Shown here: positions 44,095-53,916 of the stretch, piece by piece
Position numbering within the stretch: position 1 is the first letter of the stretch
How the letters are laid out: every line of letters starts with the position of its first letter
Assembly: GCA_030550235.1 (NCBI GenBank)
Contig: JAUQPU010000001.1
Span: 317,068 to 381,067 of the forward strand
Direction of reading: 5' to 3'
DNA: 64,000 nucleotides
Source of the DNA: Thermoproteota archaeon
GTDB lineage: Archaea > Thermoproteota > Nitrososphaeria_A > Caldarchaeales > Calditenuaceae
Made by a program: the position numbers and the translations under genes
The notes under the pieces: generated by a model
The model's input: only the letters and a program-made list of their open reading frames with translations
What the model was told of the DNA's origin: nothing
Databases searched by the model: none

Positions 44095-45052
44095 TTTTTG
44101 CACCCTGGGCCGTGGGCCTTGTGTATATGATTCTTTCAACTCCACCCGCCATCCTCTCAATACGCTCTGACAAGTACTCCACCGCTCGCTCAACCCTATC
44201 CATACCTCTACGGATATCATAGATGAGAAATCTTGAGGGCCCTGAACCACTTATGCAGAGTGCCACTCCATACTCGTTTAGTAGCTTCTTCTTCTCTTCG
44301 AGGAGGCTCTCCCAGTTGTATCCTTCACCGTATAAGCCTGCATCCGCTCTCACCTTTTCGATGAAGGGGTCGAGGGGGATGAGTTTGAGCAGGAGGTCCA
44401 TCCTACCCTGGGCTATGGCTGCTGCAATCATAGAGGCCCTTGAGAGGGCCTGGACATACTCTTTAAGCATGGGCTGCTGGTTAAGGGCTTTCCTTGCCTC
44501 ATCGGTTGACTTCTTTACAAATGAAGGTATAATGACGACCGCGCCCATGTTCTCGGGAGGCTTTAGGTTTAGATAAGTTAGACTTTCCAGGGAGTTGTCA
44601 ATTATGTTGAAGCCCCCCAGCAGGGAGGCTATCACGTTATCGGCGTGATGGCCGGGCTCTGCCGATGATGCTGCCCTGATCCTCTCTTCAACTGTCAAAT
44701 CGAGCCCCAGGACCCTCTCACCTGCTACGACAGCACCTACCGCCTCAGCGCCCGAGGAGCCGAGGCCCTTGGCCACGGGGATTGAGGCGTTAATTGTTAT
44801 CTTCAAGCCAAGCCTTTTGCCGCTGAGCTCGATGAGCTGCTTGAGAGCCTTCGCAGCCGCGTTACGCTGAGGTTCTTTGGGGACTAATCCTCTATAGGGG
44901 CCTTGGACGTCGACGACGATCCCCTCCGCCCCCTCCAACGCCTCCACAGATAAATCCATATACGGCTCTTTAAGAGCCATTGAGAAGGCGTCGAAGCCTG
45001 GCCCAATGTTAGCGGTGCTTGAGGGGACCCGCACAGATGATCGCCTGACCAA
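44078..45052 (-). CDS. thrB: homoserine kinase
   Basis: 324 residues, GHMP kinase family. VRVPSSTANIGPGFDAFS opens it, PVAKGLGSSGAEAVGAVVAG is the ATP-binding loop, and CISGSGPSRFLIYD is the C-terminal signature. Phosphorylates homoserine in threonine synthesis. No other thr genes are adjacent. Confidence 0.92.
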   Translation of the reverse strand: MVRRSSVRVPSSTANIGPGFDAFSMALKEPYMDLSVEALEGAEGIVVDVQGPYRGLVPKEPQRNAAAKALKQLIELSGKRLGLKITINASIPVAKGLGSSGAEAVGAVVAGERVLGLDLTVEERIRAASSAEPGHHADNVIASLLGGFNIIDNSLESLTYLNLKPPENMGAVVIIPSFVKKSTDEARKALNQQPMLKEYVQALSRASMIAAAIAQGRMDLLLKLIPLDPFIEKVRADAGLYGEGYNWESLLEEKKKLLNEYGVALCISGSGPSRFLIYDIRRGMDRVERAVEYLSERIERMAGGVERIIYTRPTAQGAKITEER

Positions 45053-45141
45053 CCTGAGTGAATACTTTGGTAGCTAATCATTAAGATTTATTCGCAGCAT
45101 GCAGCCTGATTTATCACTGGGCTTGGGGTTGTATATGCGGT

Positions 45142-45570
45142 ATGAGAGGTAGGCGCTTCCTCGAGCATATGAGCGATGTCTACGTCGAGGCTTATGGCTC
45201 TGATTTGCGGGAGGCGTTTGAGGAGGCTGGGCTGGCCTTGTACGAGACCCTCATAGCGGGCCTCGAGTCAGTCTTACCCAAGGAGAAAAGGATGGTGGAG
45301 GCAGAGGGCTACGACTTATTATCACTGCTTTATAACTGGCTGGAGAGGCTCCTGCTCCTCTTCGAGATAGATAGGTTCGTTGGATGTAGGATTAGGGTTG
45401 GGGAGCTATCTGAGGCGGAGGATTACAGAGTGAAGGGGGAGGTCTGGGGTGAGCAATATGACGAGTCTAGACATAGGCCTGGCACGCATGTAAAGTCTCC
45501 AACATACTGGTTAATGGAGGTGAAGAAAGAGGATGGGAAAAGCGTCATACGATTCGTCCTCGACATATAG
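45142..45570 (+). CDS. archease
   Basis: 142 residues. Protein chaperone or activator for the RNA ligase RtcB and for tRNA methylation. Typical features: FLEHMSDVYVEAYGSDLREA, EAEGYDLLSLLYNWLERLL and the C-terminal VKSPTYWLMEVKKEDG. The usual HTAD-type metal site appears as HMSD. It overlaps the downstream SPOUT gene by 38 bases. RtcB is not in the window. Confidence 0.88.
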   Translation: MRGRRFLEHMSDVYVEAYGSDLREAFEEAGLALYETLIAGLESVLPKEKRMVEAEGYDLLSLLYNWLERLLLLFEIDRFVGCRIRVGELSEAEDYRVKGEVWGEQYDESRHRPGTHVKSPTYWLMEVKKEDGKSVIRFVLDI

Positions 45571-46432
45571 CGTTAAGGCCCCACCAGCAGCTAAGCCTGA
45601 GATTCACGTACTGATACCTAGCACCTATGGAGAGGACGCCGCACATCTCAGAGAGAAGACGATGCGTATAGGCTTCCTCTTCAGGGCTATGACGATCTAT
45701 AGAGTGGGGGAGATGATTATCTATGAGGAGGAGCCTGGTGTATCTGATAGAAATGCAGAGCTCATAAAACTATTATGCGAGTATATGTCTACACCACCAT
45801 ACCTGAGGAGAAGGCTCTACAGGCTGAGACCCGAGCTGAGATACGCTGGACTCCTCCCGCCACTAAACATACCGACTCATCCACAGTCACCCATCCCACC
45901 CGCTGATGGATGGGAGTTCCGCGAAGCATTGGTTGAGAGGAGGGGTGGTTTAACGGTGCTTCATGCAGGCCTGAAGAAGCCGATGGTTTTGGAGAAGGAG
46001 AAGAGGCATGGGAGCAGGGTCCTGCTGATGGTTAGGTCTCAAGGGAAGAGGATAAAGTTCAGGATTAAGAAGCCTGAGGAGCTGTCATACTATCTCGGGA
46101 CGAAAGTCTCGATATATCAGGGGACGTTGAAGGAGATTGTTAAGAGGTATAGTTATTCTATTGCGACGGATAAGGATGGTGAGCCTATACTAGATGTCTG
46201 GGATAAGCTAAGGGCAGCTTTTAGAAATGTTGAAGGGCCAGTCTGCGTGGTGTTCGGCTCCTATAAACGTGGACTGGGAGAGATAGCGGAGCTGCAGGGC
46301 TCGAGGCTTGAAGATATATTTGATATATGCATAAACTTCATACCCAACCAGGGTGTAAGAAGTGTGAGGACTGAGGAGGCAGTCCACTCTGTTCTGGCGC
46401 TACTCAATATACTCTGTCAATGGAAAGGATAG
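45533..46432 (+). CDS. SPOUT-fold RNA methyltransferase (SPOUT1/MTH1-like)
   Basis: 299 residues. The trefoil-knot AdoMet site is in the C-terminal third: PVCVVFGSYKRGLGEI, FDICINFIPNQGVRSVRTEE then AVHSVLALLNIL. It matches archaeal/eukaryal DUF171-type proteins thought to be RNA methyltransferases; the target is not known from sequence. Overlap with archease suggests both act on RNA. Confidence 0.82.
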   Translation: MGKASYDSSSTYSVKAPPAAKPEIHVLIPSTYGEDAAHLREKTMRIGFLFRAMTIYRVGEMIIYEEEPGVSDRNAELIKLLCEYMSTPPYLRRRLYRLRPELRYAGLLPPLNIPTHPQSPIPPADGWEFREALVERRGGLTVLHAGLKKPMVLEKEKRHGSRVLLMVRSQGKRIKFRIKKPEELSYYLGTKVSIYQGTLKEIVKRYSYSIATDKDGEPILDVWDKLRAAFRNVEGPVCVVFGSYKRGLGEIAELQGSRLEDIFDICINFIPNQGVRSVRTEEAVHSVLALLNILCQWKG

Positions 46433-46486
46433 CCTTCTCGAAAACGTACACAACATTTAAATTAACTGCATGATCTAAGCTACTTC

Positions 46487-47899
46487 ATGGCTGAGGGCGC
46501 CATCAATAAATGGCGCATTCTCTTAGGCCTGATTTCAGGCCTATTCATGGCATCCTTAGAAGGCACGATCGTGCCTATTGCGATGCCCCGAGCAGTACTG
46601 GAGCTCGGAGGCGAGTCCCTCTACAACTGGCCCATTACAGTCTTCATCTTCGCATCAACTGTCTCGATACCGGTCTGGGGCAGACTCTCCGACCTATATG
46701 GCCGTAGACTAATCTATAACACGGGGCTGGCAGTCTTTGCTGTAAGTTCTCTTTTATGCGGAGTATCTTGGAGGATGGAGTCGCTTATATTCTTCAGACT
46801 GCTGCAGGGGCTGGGCTCTGGGGCAGTCTTTGCCCTAACCTTCACAATCATCGGGGACCTATTCACTCTTGAGGAGAGGGGACGTGTAACTGGATATACC
46901 TCAACCGTCTGGGCTGTTGGAAGCATTCTTGGCCCACCGCTAGGCGGCGTTATCGTCGATGCGATTGGCTGGCGATGGGTCTACCTCATCAACATCCCTC
47001 CCGCGATGATTGCCCTCTTTATGGGTATGAGGGGGTTGAAAGGGCTTGCCGCCAGGAACCTGGATAGGAATCTCGACATAAAGGGCTTCATACTGTTTAC
47101 CCTCTTCGCCTCCTCTCTCCTCGTACTTATAGATGCCCCACTCTTGAATTGGCAGCTCCTTTCACTCACCGCATTGATAACTGTTGTTTCTGCCCCACTC
47201 CTCATCAGAGTCGAGCTTAGAGAGAGAACACCCTTCATCCCCTTCAAGCTCCTCGCCGAGAGGCTAAACTTCACACTCTTCACGCTAAACCTTGTGATAG
47301 GATTTGCGTTCTTCGGTACGGTAACAGTAATTCCCCCTCTACTCCAGTGGCTCTACGGTCTCCCACCAACAGAGGCCGGCCTGCTTATGGCGCCCTCAAC
47401 TCTGGGATGGGTCCTAGCTACGAACATCTCCTCGCGACTCATAGTCAGGTATGGCCCCGGGCCCCTGATCAAGACAGGTGTCATCCTCTTTATCGCGGCT
47501 CTTGTAATTCTAGTTATTGCCCATACCTCTACTCCCAGCCACCTGTTCCTAATACCTCCGCTAGTCATGATGGGCTCCTCTATGGGCTTGACGGTGCCCT
47601 CAACGCTAATTACAATCCAGACCATGGCCTCGCCTTCCGAGCTTGGATTTTTGACCTCTATCTTGACCTTCTTCAGGAGTTTCGGAGGCTCCATTGGCTC
47701 CCAGGCAATGTGGGCCCCTTACGCCCAGACACAGATTGCCGTGGGCGCGTTCGAGAACATATATTATCCGAGCATAGTCTCATTCGGAGCTGCGTTGACA
47801 TTATCAATGGTTAACCTCCCACTCGCATTCAGTATTAAGTGGCCTGATTTGAGGCTCGTAGAGATACAGAGGAAGCAGAGCCGTGAGACGAGAGTCTAA
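46487..47899 (+). CDS. MFS transporter, DHA2-like drug/proton antiporter
   Basis: 470 residues, about 14 membrane helices. Major-facilitator motif A variant GRLSDLYGRRLIY near residue 70 and antiporter motif C region GSILGPPLGGVIVD. Substrate is unknown. It is single, with no regulator next to it. Confidence 0.85.
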   Translation: MAEGAINKWRILLGLISGLFMASLEGTIVPIAMPRAVLELGGESLYNWPITVFIFASTVSIPVWGRLSDLYGRRLIYNTGLAVFAVSSLLCGVSWRMESLIFFRLLQGLGSGAVFALTFTIIGDLFTLEERGRVTGYTSTVWAVGSILGPPLGGVIVDAIGWRWVYLINIPPAMIALFMGMRGLKGLAARNLDRNLDIKGFILFTLFASSLLVLIDAPLLNWQLLSLTALITVVSAPLLIRVELRERTPFIPFKLLAERLNFTLFTLNLVIGFAFFGTVTVIPPLLQWLYGLPPTEAGLLMAPSTLGWVLATNISSRLIVRYGPGPLIKTGVILFIAALVILVIAHTSTPSHLFLIPPLVMMGSSMGLTVPSTLITIQTMASPSELGFLTSILTFFRSFGGSIGSQAMWAPYAQTQIAVGAFENIYYPSIVSFGAALTLSMVNLPLAFSIKWPDLRLVEIQRKQSRETRV

Positions 47900-47985
47900 A
47901 AATAGTAGTGGCTCCCTCACCAAGTAGCCTTGTTATCCGAGGGAAGGGATGGAGAATTCCACCAATATAGATAAAGGATGGATAG

Positions 47986-48789
47986 ATGATGTGTCTAGAC
48001 CGAGACTTGACGGTTATACATGTCTTCGTGAAGCAGGTTCCAGACATCTCGACGCTAGAGTATGACCAGTCAAGCCTGGCCCCGAGGCTTGAGAAGGCTA
48101 CGCAGAGGCTGGGGGAGATAGACCTTGTGGCTTTAGAGGCTGCCGTGAGAATTAAGGAGAGCTTAGGAGGTGAAGTCGTTGTTCTCTCGGCCGGCTCTGG
48201 GGTGAGCGAGCTTGTCTTGCGGGAGGCCCTGGCTATGGGTGCTGATAAATGCTTCTACGTCAGCGACGAGAGGCTCTCCCGAGCTGACAGCTGGGTAACG
48301 GCAAACGTTCTCTCGAGGCTTTCACGAAGAGTGGGGAGTCCAGACCTGCTGCTTTGTGGTGAGGCCTCGTCTGACGAGGGGAACTACCAGCTTGGGCCAA
48401 GGCTCTCTGAGGCCCTTGCCATACCATGCGTGACCCATGCTGTTAAAGTTGAGCTTGACGGTAACGTCGCGCGTGTCAGGCGCGCCCTCGAGGATAGGGT
48501 TGAGACGCTTGAGTCCGCGCTTCCATTAATAGTCACAGCTAGTCTTGAGCTTGCCACGCCGAGGCTTCCAAGCCTCCTTATGATTAGGGCGGCCTCTAGA
48601 AAACCGCTAACGCGGATAGAGCTATCGGAGTTGGGCCTCAGCGAAGAGCTGGTCAAACCGTTGCTTGAGAGGGTCTCGGCCAGAATCTTGAAGACCACGC
48701 GGAGAAATATTGTATTGCAGGGCGAGCCCCGTGAGTGTGCTGAGAAGCTTGTTGAGAGTTTGGCTAGTGAGGGGGTGATTAGGGCTTGA
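47986..48789 (+). CDS. etfB: electron transfer flavoprotein beta subunit (EtfB/FixA)
   Basis: 267 residues. Accepts electrons from acyl-CoA dehydrogenases or other flavoenzymes. VIHVFVKQVPDISTLEYD opens it, then DLVALEAAVRIKESLGGEV and DEGNYQLGPRLSEALAIP. Two tandem ATG codons can start it. Its stop is overlapped by etfA by 4 bases. Confidence 0.92.
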   Translation: MMCLDRDLTVIHVFVKQVPDISTLEYDQSSLAPRLEKATQRLGEIDLVALEAAVRIKESLGGEVVVLSAGSGVSELVLREALAMGADKCFYVSDERLSRADSWVTANVLSRLSRRVGSPDLLLCGEASSDEGNYQLGPRLSEALAIPCVTHAVKVELDGNVARVRRALEDRVETLESALPLIVTASLELATPRLPSLLMIRAASRKPLTRIELSELGLSEELVKPLLERVSARILKTTRRNIVLQGEPRECAEKLVESLASEGVIRA

Positions 48790-49736
48790 GGCCTGTCTTG
48801 ATGGTGGCTGGCGATCTTGATGAGTTGCTGGAGCTTAGAGCTTTTATAGATTTGGTTGGAGCTTCGGATGCCAAGGCTCTGATTCCTGAAAACCTATTGA
48901 ATGATGGTAGACTCTCGACTTTGGGTCTGAGCCGGGTCTACTCTATCGAGGCCTTGGATGAGGCGCCCGCAGAGGCTCTCTCGACCACGGTCGCTGAGCT
49001 GGTGAGGAGGGATGGGCCAGGCATAGTTGTTGCGCCTTCGAAGAAGATATTCAGGGAGGTCTTCGCAAGGGCGGCTCAAAACCTCTCAGCACCCTGCGTG
49101 ACAGATTGCGTTGGGATTAGTCTTGTAGACGACCGGCTTGTTGTGGATAGACCCTTCCTTGGTGGGGGGTATATTGAGAGGCTTGCAGTAAGAAGGCTCC
49201 CTGTACTGTTGACTGTTCAGATGCAGGGGAGGAGGCCTTCCGCCAGAAAGGAGGAGGGCTTCGAGGCTGTGAGGCTGGGGAGGCTATCAGTTGAGGAAGG
49301 GACTTTGAGGCGTGTCTCGGTTGAGAGGAGTGCAAGAGGTGGGTCGGAGCTGGGGAAAGCCCGCGTGGTGGTCTCAGTTGGCCGCGGATTCAAGAGGAGA
49401 GAAGACCTGAAGCTTGCTGAAGAGCTGGCCCAACTACTTGAGGCGGAGCTGGCCTGCAGCAGGCCTATAGCGAGTGACCTGGGATGGATGCCTGAGGAGA
49501 AGCATGTTGGGCTCTCTGGCAAATGGATAAGCCCACAGTTATACATCGCTCTGGGAATATCAGGACAGGTCCAGCACATGGTAGGTGTCAGGAACTCGAG
49601 AGTAATCGTCGCCGTAAACAACGACGCCTCGGCGCCTATACACAAGGAGGCAGATTACTCCATACCGCTCGACCTCTATAAGTTTGTCCCTGCCCTAATC
49701 CAAGTTCTACGGGAGAGGAGGTCTCGTGCAGGGTGA
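48786..49736 (+). CDS. etfA: electron transfer flavoprotein alpha subunit (EtfA/FixB)
   Basis: 316 residues. The FAD-binding C-terminal domain is clear: VVSVGRGFKRREDLKLAEEL, PIASDLGWMPEEKHVGLSG and SRVIVAVNNDASAPIHKEAD. The TTG at 48786 overlaps the etfB stop by 4 bases; ATG 48801 is an alternative. No EtfD or FixC/FixX neighbours are seen. Confidence 0.93.
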   Translation: MRPVLMVAGDLDELLELRAFIDLVGASDAKALIPENLLNDGRLSTLGLSRVYSIEALDEAPAEALSTTVAELVRRDGPGIVVAPSKKIFREVFARAAQNLSAPCVTDCVGISLVDDRLVVDRPFLGGGYIERLAVRRLPVLLTVQMQGRRPSARKEEGFEAVRLGRLSVEEGTLRRVSVERSARGGSELGKARVVVSVGRGFKRREDLKLAEELAQLLEAELACSRPIASDLGWMPEEKHVGLSGKWISPQLYIALGISGQVQHMVGVRNSRVIVAVNNDASAPIHKEADYSIPLDLYKFVPALIQVLRERRSRAG

Positions 49737-49771
49737 ATGGATATTAGACTGGTGGCAGGTGTCTGCCTAGG

Positions 49772-50602
49772 TTGAAGGTTGCATTTCAGGGGGAGAGGGG
49801 GGCATACAGCGAGGAGGCAGTGATACGTTACTTCGGCGAGAAGGCAGAGCCACAGCCACGGAAGACAATCTCAGCCGTCTTTATGAGCGTTGAGGCAGGT
49901 GAGGTGGATGCAGGCGTTGTACCAGTGGAAAATAGCATAGAGGGGAGTGTCGGCGAGTCTTACGACGCTCTATTGACAACGAGCCTAAAGGTGATTGGGG
50001 AGATCAACCTGAGAATCATCCACTGCCTAATCGGGCTGCCAGGGGCTAGGATTGAGAGTCTTAGAAAGGTCGTCTCACATCCCCAGGCCTTGGCCCAGTG
50101 CAGGGCATATATAGCCTCGCTCGGCCTCGAGCCGGTGAGTCACTACGACACAGCTGCGGCCGTCAGACTCTTGAAGGAGACAGGAGACGAGACCGTTGCG
50201 GCTATAGCGAGCGCTAGGGCTGCAGAGATTTATGGCATGGAGATTCTAGCCCGCGGTATAGAGGATTATGGGAGAAACTACACTAGGTTTCTTGTGATTG
50301 GGAGAAGTGAGCCTCCGAGGGCTGAGAAGGAGAAGACAAGCATAATCTTCTCCCTTCCACACAAGCCTGGGGCGCTGTATGAGGCGCTTGGAGCCTTCGC
50401 GAAGAGGGGGATAAACCTTACAAAGATAGAGTCGAGGCCGACGCGGGCAAGGCCTTGGCAGTACAACTTCTATGTCGACTTTGAGGGACATATAGGCGAT
50501 GATAGGGTCAGGGATGCGCTTTCTGAGCTGGCGACTAGGTCTATACTGTTGAAGGTCCTAGGCTCCTACCCTGCTTGGAACGAACCCGCCTCTGACAAAT
50601 AG
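49772..50602 (+). CDS. pheA: prephenate dehydratase
   Basis: 276 residues. Makes phenylpyruvate for phenylalanine synthesis. Opens KVAFQGERGAYSEEAVIRYF; PVENSIEGSV and NYTRFLVI are the catalytic signature. The C-terminal ACT domain (KPGALYEALGAFAKRGINL, KIESRP) allows feedback by phenylalanine. TTG start. Its end lies 4 bases from pheT. Confidence 0.93.
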   Translation: MKVAFQGERGAYSEEAVIRYFGEKAEPQPRKTISAVFMSVEAGEVDAGVVPVENSIEGSVGESYDALLTTSLKVIGEINLRIIHCLIGLPGARIESLRKVVSHPQALAQCRAYIASLGLEPVSHYDTAAAVRLLKETGDETVAAIASARAAEIYGMEILARGIEDYGRNYTRFLVIGRSEPPRAEKEKTSIIFSLPHKPGALYEALGAFAKRGINLTKIESRPTRARPWQYNFYVDFEGHIGDDRVRDALSELATRSILLKVLGSYPAWNEPASDK

Positions 50603-50606
50603 ACAT

Positions 50607-52268
50607 CTAGATTATCCCGGCCTTAGAGAGGTTGAGCTCGCAGCAAGCCACAGGCATGTAGAGCCCGAAGTTCTCAAGCACGGCTGGGTGGACCTCGCCT
50701 ATGAAGCAGACCTCCACGCCATCCTTAATGAGAGCGGCTCCACGCCCAGGGATGAAGAACGGATAATCCCTAGCTGATAGGTCGTTGGAGATATCTAATA
50801 GGCGGAGAGCCTCCTCCAAGACTGACTTGGACTCGGAGAAGGATGCGGTGGAATGGCAGATTACGAATGCGAGGTGCTTCTCCCTGCGCGTCTTCTCGGG
50901 CGTCTCGTCGTCCCTGACAATTACATCTCCAATCTCGAAGAGGCGCTGCGGGTATGGGTTCTTCGAGTTGGTGGCTAGGTTTGAGAGGAGGCCAGGGATT
51001 AGAAGCTCTCTTAAACAATCGTAGAGTGTCGAGACTGGGTTCAAAATCTTCACGTCCGGCTCTTTAGGTATTAGCATCCACTTGAAGTCTCTCTCCGTGT
51101 TGGCTAGCGTGGTGTTGACCACTTCTGTGAAGCCCATGCTTAGCATGACATGTCTCAAGATATCGGAGGTCCTAGAGGACGCGAGAAGTGCCCCTAGGCC
51201 AGGGGTATCGGGTAGGATTGGTTCGAGGTTCTGATAACCTATACCTATCGCGACATCCTCCACCAGGTCGACCTGATGCAATATGTCTACCCTGTAGGGA
51301 GGAACCTCAACAATAATCTTCCCACGCGAGACCCTAGCGTCTAGCCTAGCCCTCCGCAATGCGTTTACAATCTCTCTCACAGGCATATCCAGGCCAATTA
51401 ACCTAGATACGAGGCTGGGGTCGAGCACCCACCTCCTCTTTAAGAGGTCTGGCGTGTAGACCCTCCTCCGCCTCCCCTCATAGGCCACGAGAGTTTTATA
51501 GGCTACGCCACCTAGGTCTATCAATGCTGTGACAAGAATGTTTAGAGCCTGGTTGACCGCCCTCTCATCGGTGCCTGTCACGTCTATGAATATCTCCTTC
51601 ACACCAGCCCTCAGCTCAGTTAGTGAAGAGTTGATGATTGGTGGGAAGGAGAGGATGTTACCCCTGCTATCCTGTATTATTGGGACGAGCTCCTTACCCT
51701 CCAGTATCCAGGAATATTTTCTACCGGTAGGGTGTTCAGAGAGTATCTGTTGTGGGGTCATCTCCTCATAGGAGTCGAGTGGGATGAAGCGTATCTCTGT
51801 TGGGCCAACTGCCCGATAGAGGAATGGAGGCCTGATCTTAGAGTAATCGTGGAGGCCTATCGCAACTTTACGCCTATCTCGCCCAAGTATCCAGTGGAGG
51901 TCCTCCTGCAGGCCCACCAAATCCGCAATGTCCTCCCCACTAAGGTTTAGGGAGCGGACTAGGGCACAGGCGATAAAAGGCCTCACAGCCTCGACGCTCC
52001 TTTCAGCCCTCACCACTATTCTGGAGGCCCTCGCATGATACTTCCCCGCACCCAACTCCAGGGCCAGCAAGCCCCTCACGGCCCTCGCGATGGTTATGTG
52101 GCTTCCGAAGTCGGGCCTGTTCGGATTATACTCGACCTTAACCTCAGCCTCTCCAACCTCCTCAACAGACATTCCAAGCGCAGCCGCCAGGTCTGCTATC
52201 TGCTGAGGAGTCAACTGAACTCCAACAAGCCTCGACAGCCTATCAACACTCAGCGTAACAGCCGGCAT
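50607..52268 (-). CDS. pheT: phenylalanyl-tRNA synthetase beta subunit
   Basis: 553 residues, archaeal type, shorter than bacterial PheT. Features: B3/B4 region with VGPTEIRFIPLDSYEEMTPQ, B5 domain (RRRVYTPDLLKRRWVLDP), and the class II-like fold at the C-terminal end. Forms alpha2-beta2 with PheS. It follows pheS by 3 bases, an operon. Confidence 0.95.
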   Translation of the reverse strand: MPAVTLSVDRLSRLVGVQLTPQQIADLAAALGMSVEEVGEAEVKVEYNPNRPDFGSHITIARAVRGLLALELGAGKYHARASRIVVRAERSVEAVRPFIACALVRSLNLSGEDIADLVGLQEDLHWILGRDRRKVAIGLHDYSKIRPPFLYRAVGPTEIRFIPLDSYEEMTPQQILSEHPTGRKYSWILEGKELVPIIQDSRGNILSFPPIINSSLTELRAGVKEIFIDVTGTDERAVNQALNILVTALIDLGGVAYKTLVAYEGRRRRVYTPDLLKRRWVLDPSLVSRLIGLDMPVREIVNALRRARLDARVSRGKIIVEVPPYRVDILHQVDLVEDVAIGIGYQNLEPILPDTPGLGALLASSRTSDILRHVMLSMGFTEVVNTTLANTERDFKWMLIPKEPDVKILNPVSTLYDCLRELLIPGLLSNLATNSKNPYPQRLFEIGDVIVRDDETPEKTRREKHLAFVICHSTASFSESKSVLEEALRLLDISNDLSARDYPFFIPGRGAALIKDGVEVCFIGEVHPAVLENFGLYMPVACCELNLSKAGII

Positions 52269-52271
52269 AGG

Positions 52272-53828
52272 CTAGAAGCTCACCCTTAACCTCTCAAGCT
52301 TTAGTGGGTTGAAGCTATAGAGCCATCTAAGGTCGTTCTGATAGAGTATCCTGGCGTCGTTTACGTCGAGTAATAGCAGGGCGAGCCGCTCAAGCCCCAG
52401 ACCCCATGCAAGGACAGGCTCACTGACTTCCAATGGCAGTGTAACCTCTGGCCTAAAGATACCCATGCCCCCAAGCTCAACCCAGCTCCCTCTCCTCTCG
52501 ACATATACATCCACTTCAGCCGAGGGCTCGGTGTAAGGGAAGTAGCTGGGCCTGAATCTAACCTTTTTAAGCCCCAGCCGGGAGTAGAACTCCCGTATGA
52601 GCCCCATAAGCTGTCTGAGATTCGCGGACTTGTCGACAAGTATACCCTCCACCTGATGGAACTCAGCCAGTCTCCTCCAGTCAACTCTCTCATTACGATA
52701 GACCCTATCGATTGTGAATACCTTCAGGGGCCTCTTGGAGCTCTGGGCCAGGTGTCTTATCGTGGTGGCTGTTGTGTGTGTTCTTAAGACGAGGCGTGAA
52801 GCCTCCTCAATGCTCCACTCGTATCCCCAGCCTCTTGAACCAGTCTCGCCCCCGTCTCGATGAACCCTACCGACTATGGCTGAGAGCTCTTTGGGGGGGT
52901 CACCCTTAGCTGGTGTGGCGAGATAGAATGTGTCGTGCATCTCCCTAGCTGGGTGGTCCTGGGGCTGGAAGAGGGCGTCAAAGTTCCAGAAGGCGAGCTC
53001 CACAAGCGGGCCTTGAACCTCCTCAAACCCAAGCTCAATAAAAATAGACTTGACCAGTTGTATGAGGTATGTGAGAGGGTGCGGCCTCGGAGCCTGGAAT
53101 GCCTTAACAGGCGTAGTGACATCATATCTTCTAAACCCTCTCTCCCTCCAAGCCCCACTACTAATTAGCTCGGGGGTCAGTTGAGATATCTCCTCCGTCT
53201 CCTCCAGCAGCTCTGGGGAGAGGCTCAAAGCCTTCTTTGTAGGTGTAAGAATGTATCTGGTCACCTCGTTTATCCTTAATATCCTAGGCCTCCGGCCCAG
53301 CCTTTCGCAGGCCTTTTGTAGGGGGCCCATGTCCTCGAGATTCGCAGCGCCCCTCTTCAAAACCTCCAACACAAGCTCCTCATCGGTCTTTGAGTCGGGG
53401 TATCTCTCCAGGCGGAACCTAACTTCGTTATCAGACTTGGAGACTGTAATCCACCCATTTCTCTTTGCCCATATGATTCCTATGTTTAGTTCATTCTTAT
53501 CCAAGATTCCCATCGCCTCTATCTGCGCGAGAGTAGCCTCTCCACCCATCGACCTCAGAGCATCGACCAGTCTCCTCTCCGGCAGTCCCTTCTCAACAAA
53601 TACAAGACCCTCCTCCCCCAGAGTCGCAACATGCGTCACAGAAGCTTTTGAGGACTCAGCCAAACCCTTCTCAGCCAGCCACTCAGCAGACTTCGCCACA
53701 GCACCCACATTCACCCCTAGCCTCGCAGCAACCTCATCAAAGCCAAGAGGCCCCTCTGAAAGAATCAGGCTAAGAACACGCTTCTCGAGCGGATGCAGCT
53801 CTATATTCTCAGCTCCTTGCCTCGACAT
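52272..53828 (-). CDS. pheS: phenylalanyl-tRNA synthetase alpha subunit
   Basis: 518 residues, archaeal length. N-terminal winged-helix repeats (about 1-180) followed by the class II catalytic core: HPLTYLIQLVKSIFIELGFE (motif 1), PAREMHDTFYL, VYRNERVDWRRLAEFHQVEG (motif 2) and GLGLERLALLLLDVNDARIL (motif 3). Charges tRNA-Phe with phenylalanine. Confidence 0.96.
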   Translation of the reverse strand: MSRQGAENIELHPLEKRVLSLILSEGPLGFDEVAARLGVNVGAVAKSAEWLAEKGLAESSKASVTHVATLGEEGLVFVEKGLPERRLVDALRSMGGEATLAQIEAMGILDKNELNIGIIWAKRNGWITVSKSDNEVRFRLERYPDSKTDEELVLEVLKRGAANLEDMGPLQKACERLGRRPRILRINEVTRYILTPTKKALSLSPELLEETEEISQLTPELISSGAWRERGFRRYDVTTPVKAFQAPRPHPLTYLIQLVKSIFIELGFEEVQGPLVELAFWNFDALFQPQDHPAREMHDTFYLATPAKGDPPKELSAIVGRVHRDGGETGSRGWGYEWSIEEASRLVLRTHTTATTIRHLAQSSKRPLKVFTIDRVYRNERVDWRRLAEFHQVEGILVDKSANLRQLMGLIREFYSRLGLKKVRFRPSYFPYTEPSAEVDVYVERRGSWVELGGMGIFRPEVTLPLEVSEPVLAWGLGLERLALLLLDVNDARILYQNDLRWLYSFNPLKLERLRVSF

Positions 53829-53916
53829 GAAGCCAAAAACACAGGACTCAGCCTCTTAACATAGTTTATTCAAGACAAGACATGTTTTTAACCCCTCGTG
53901 CCACTGAGCTAGGGGA

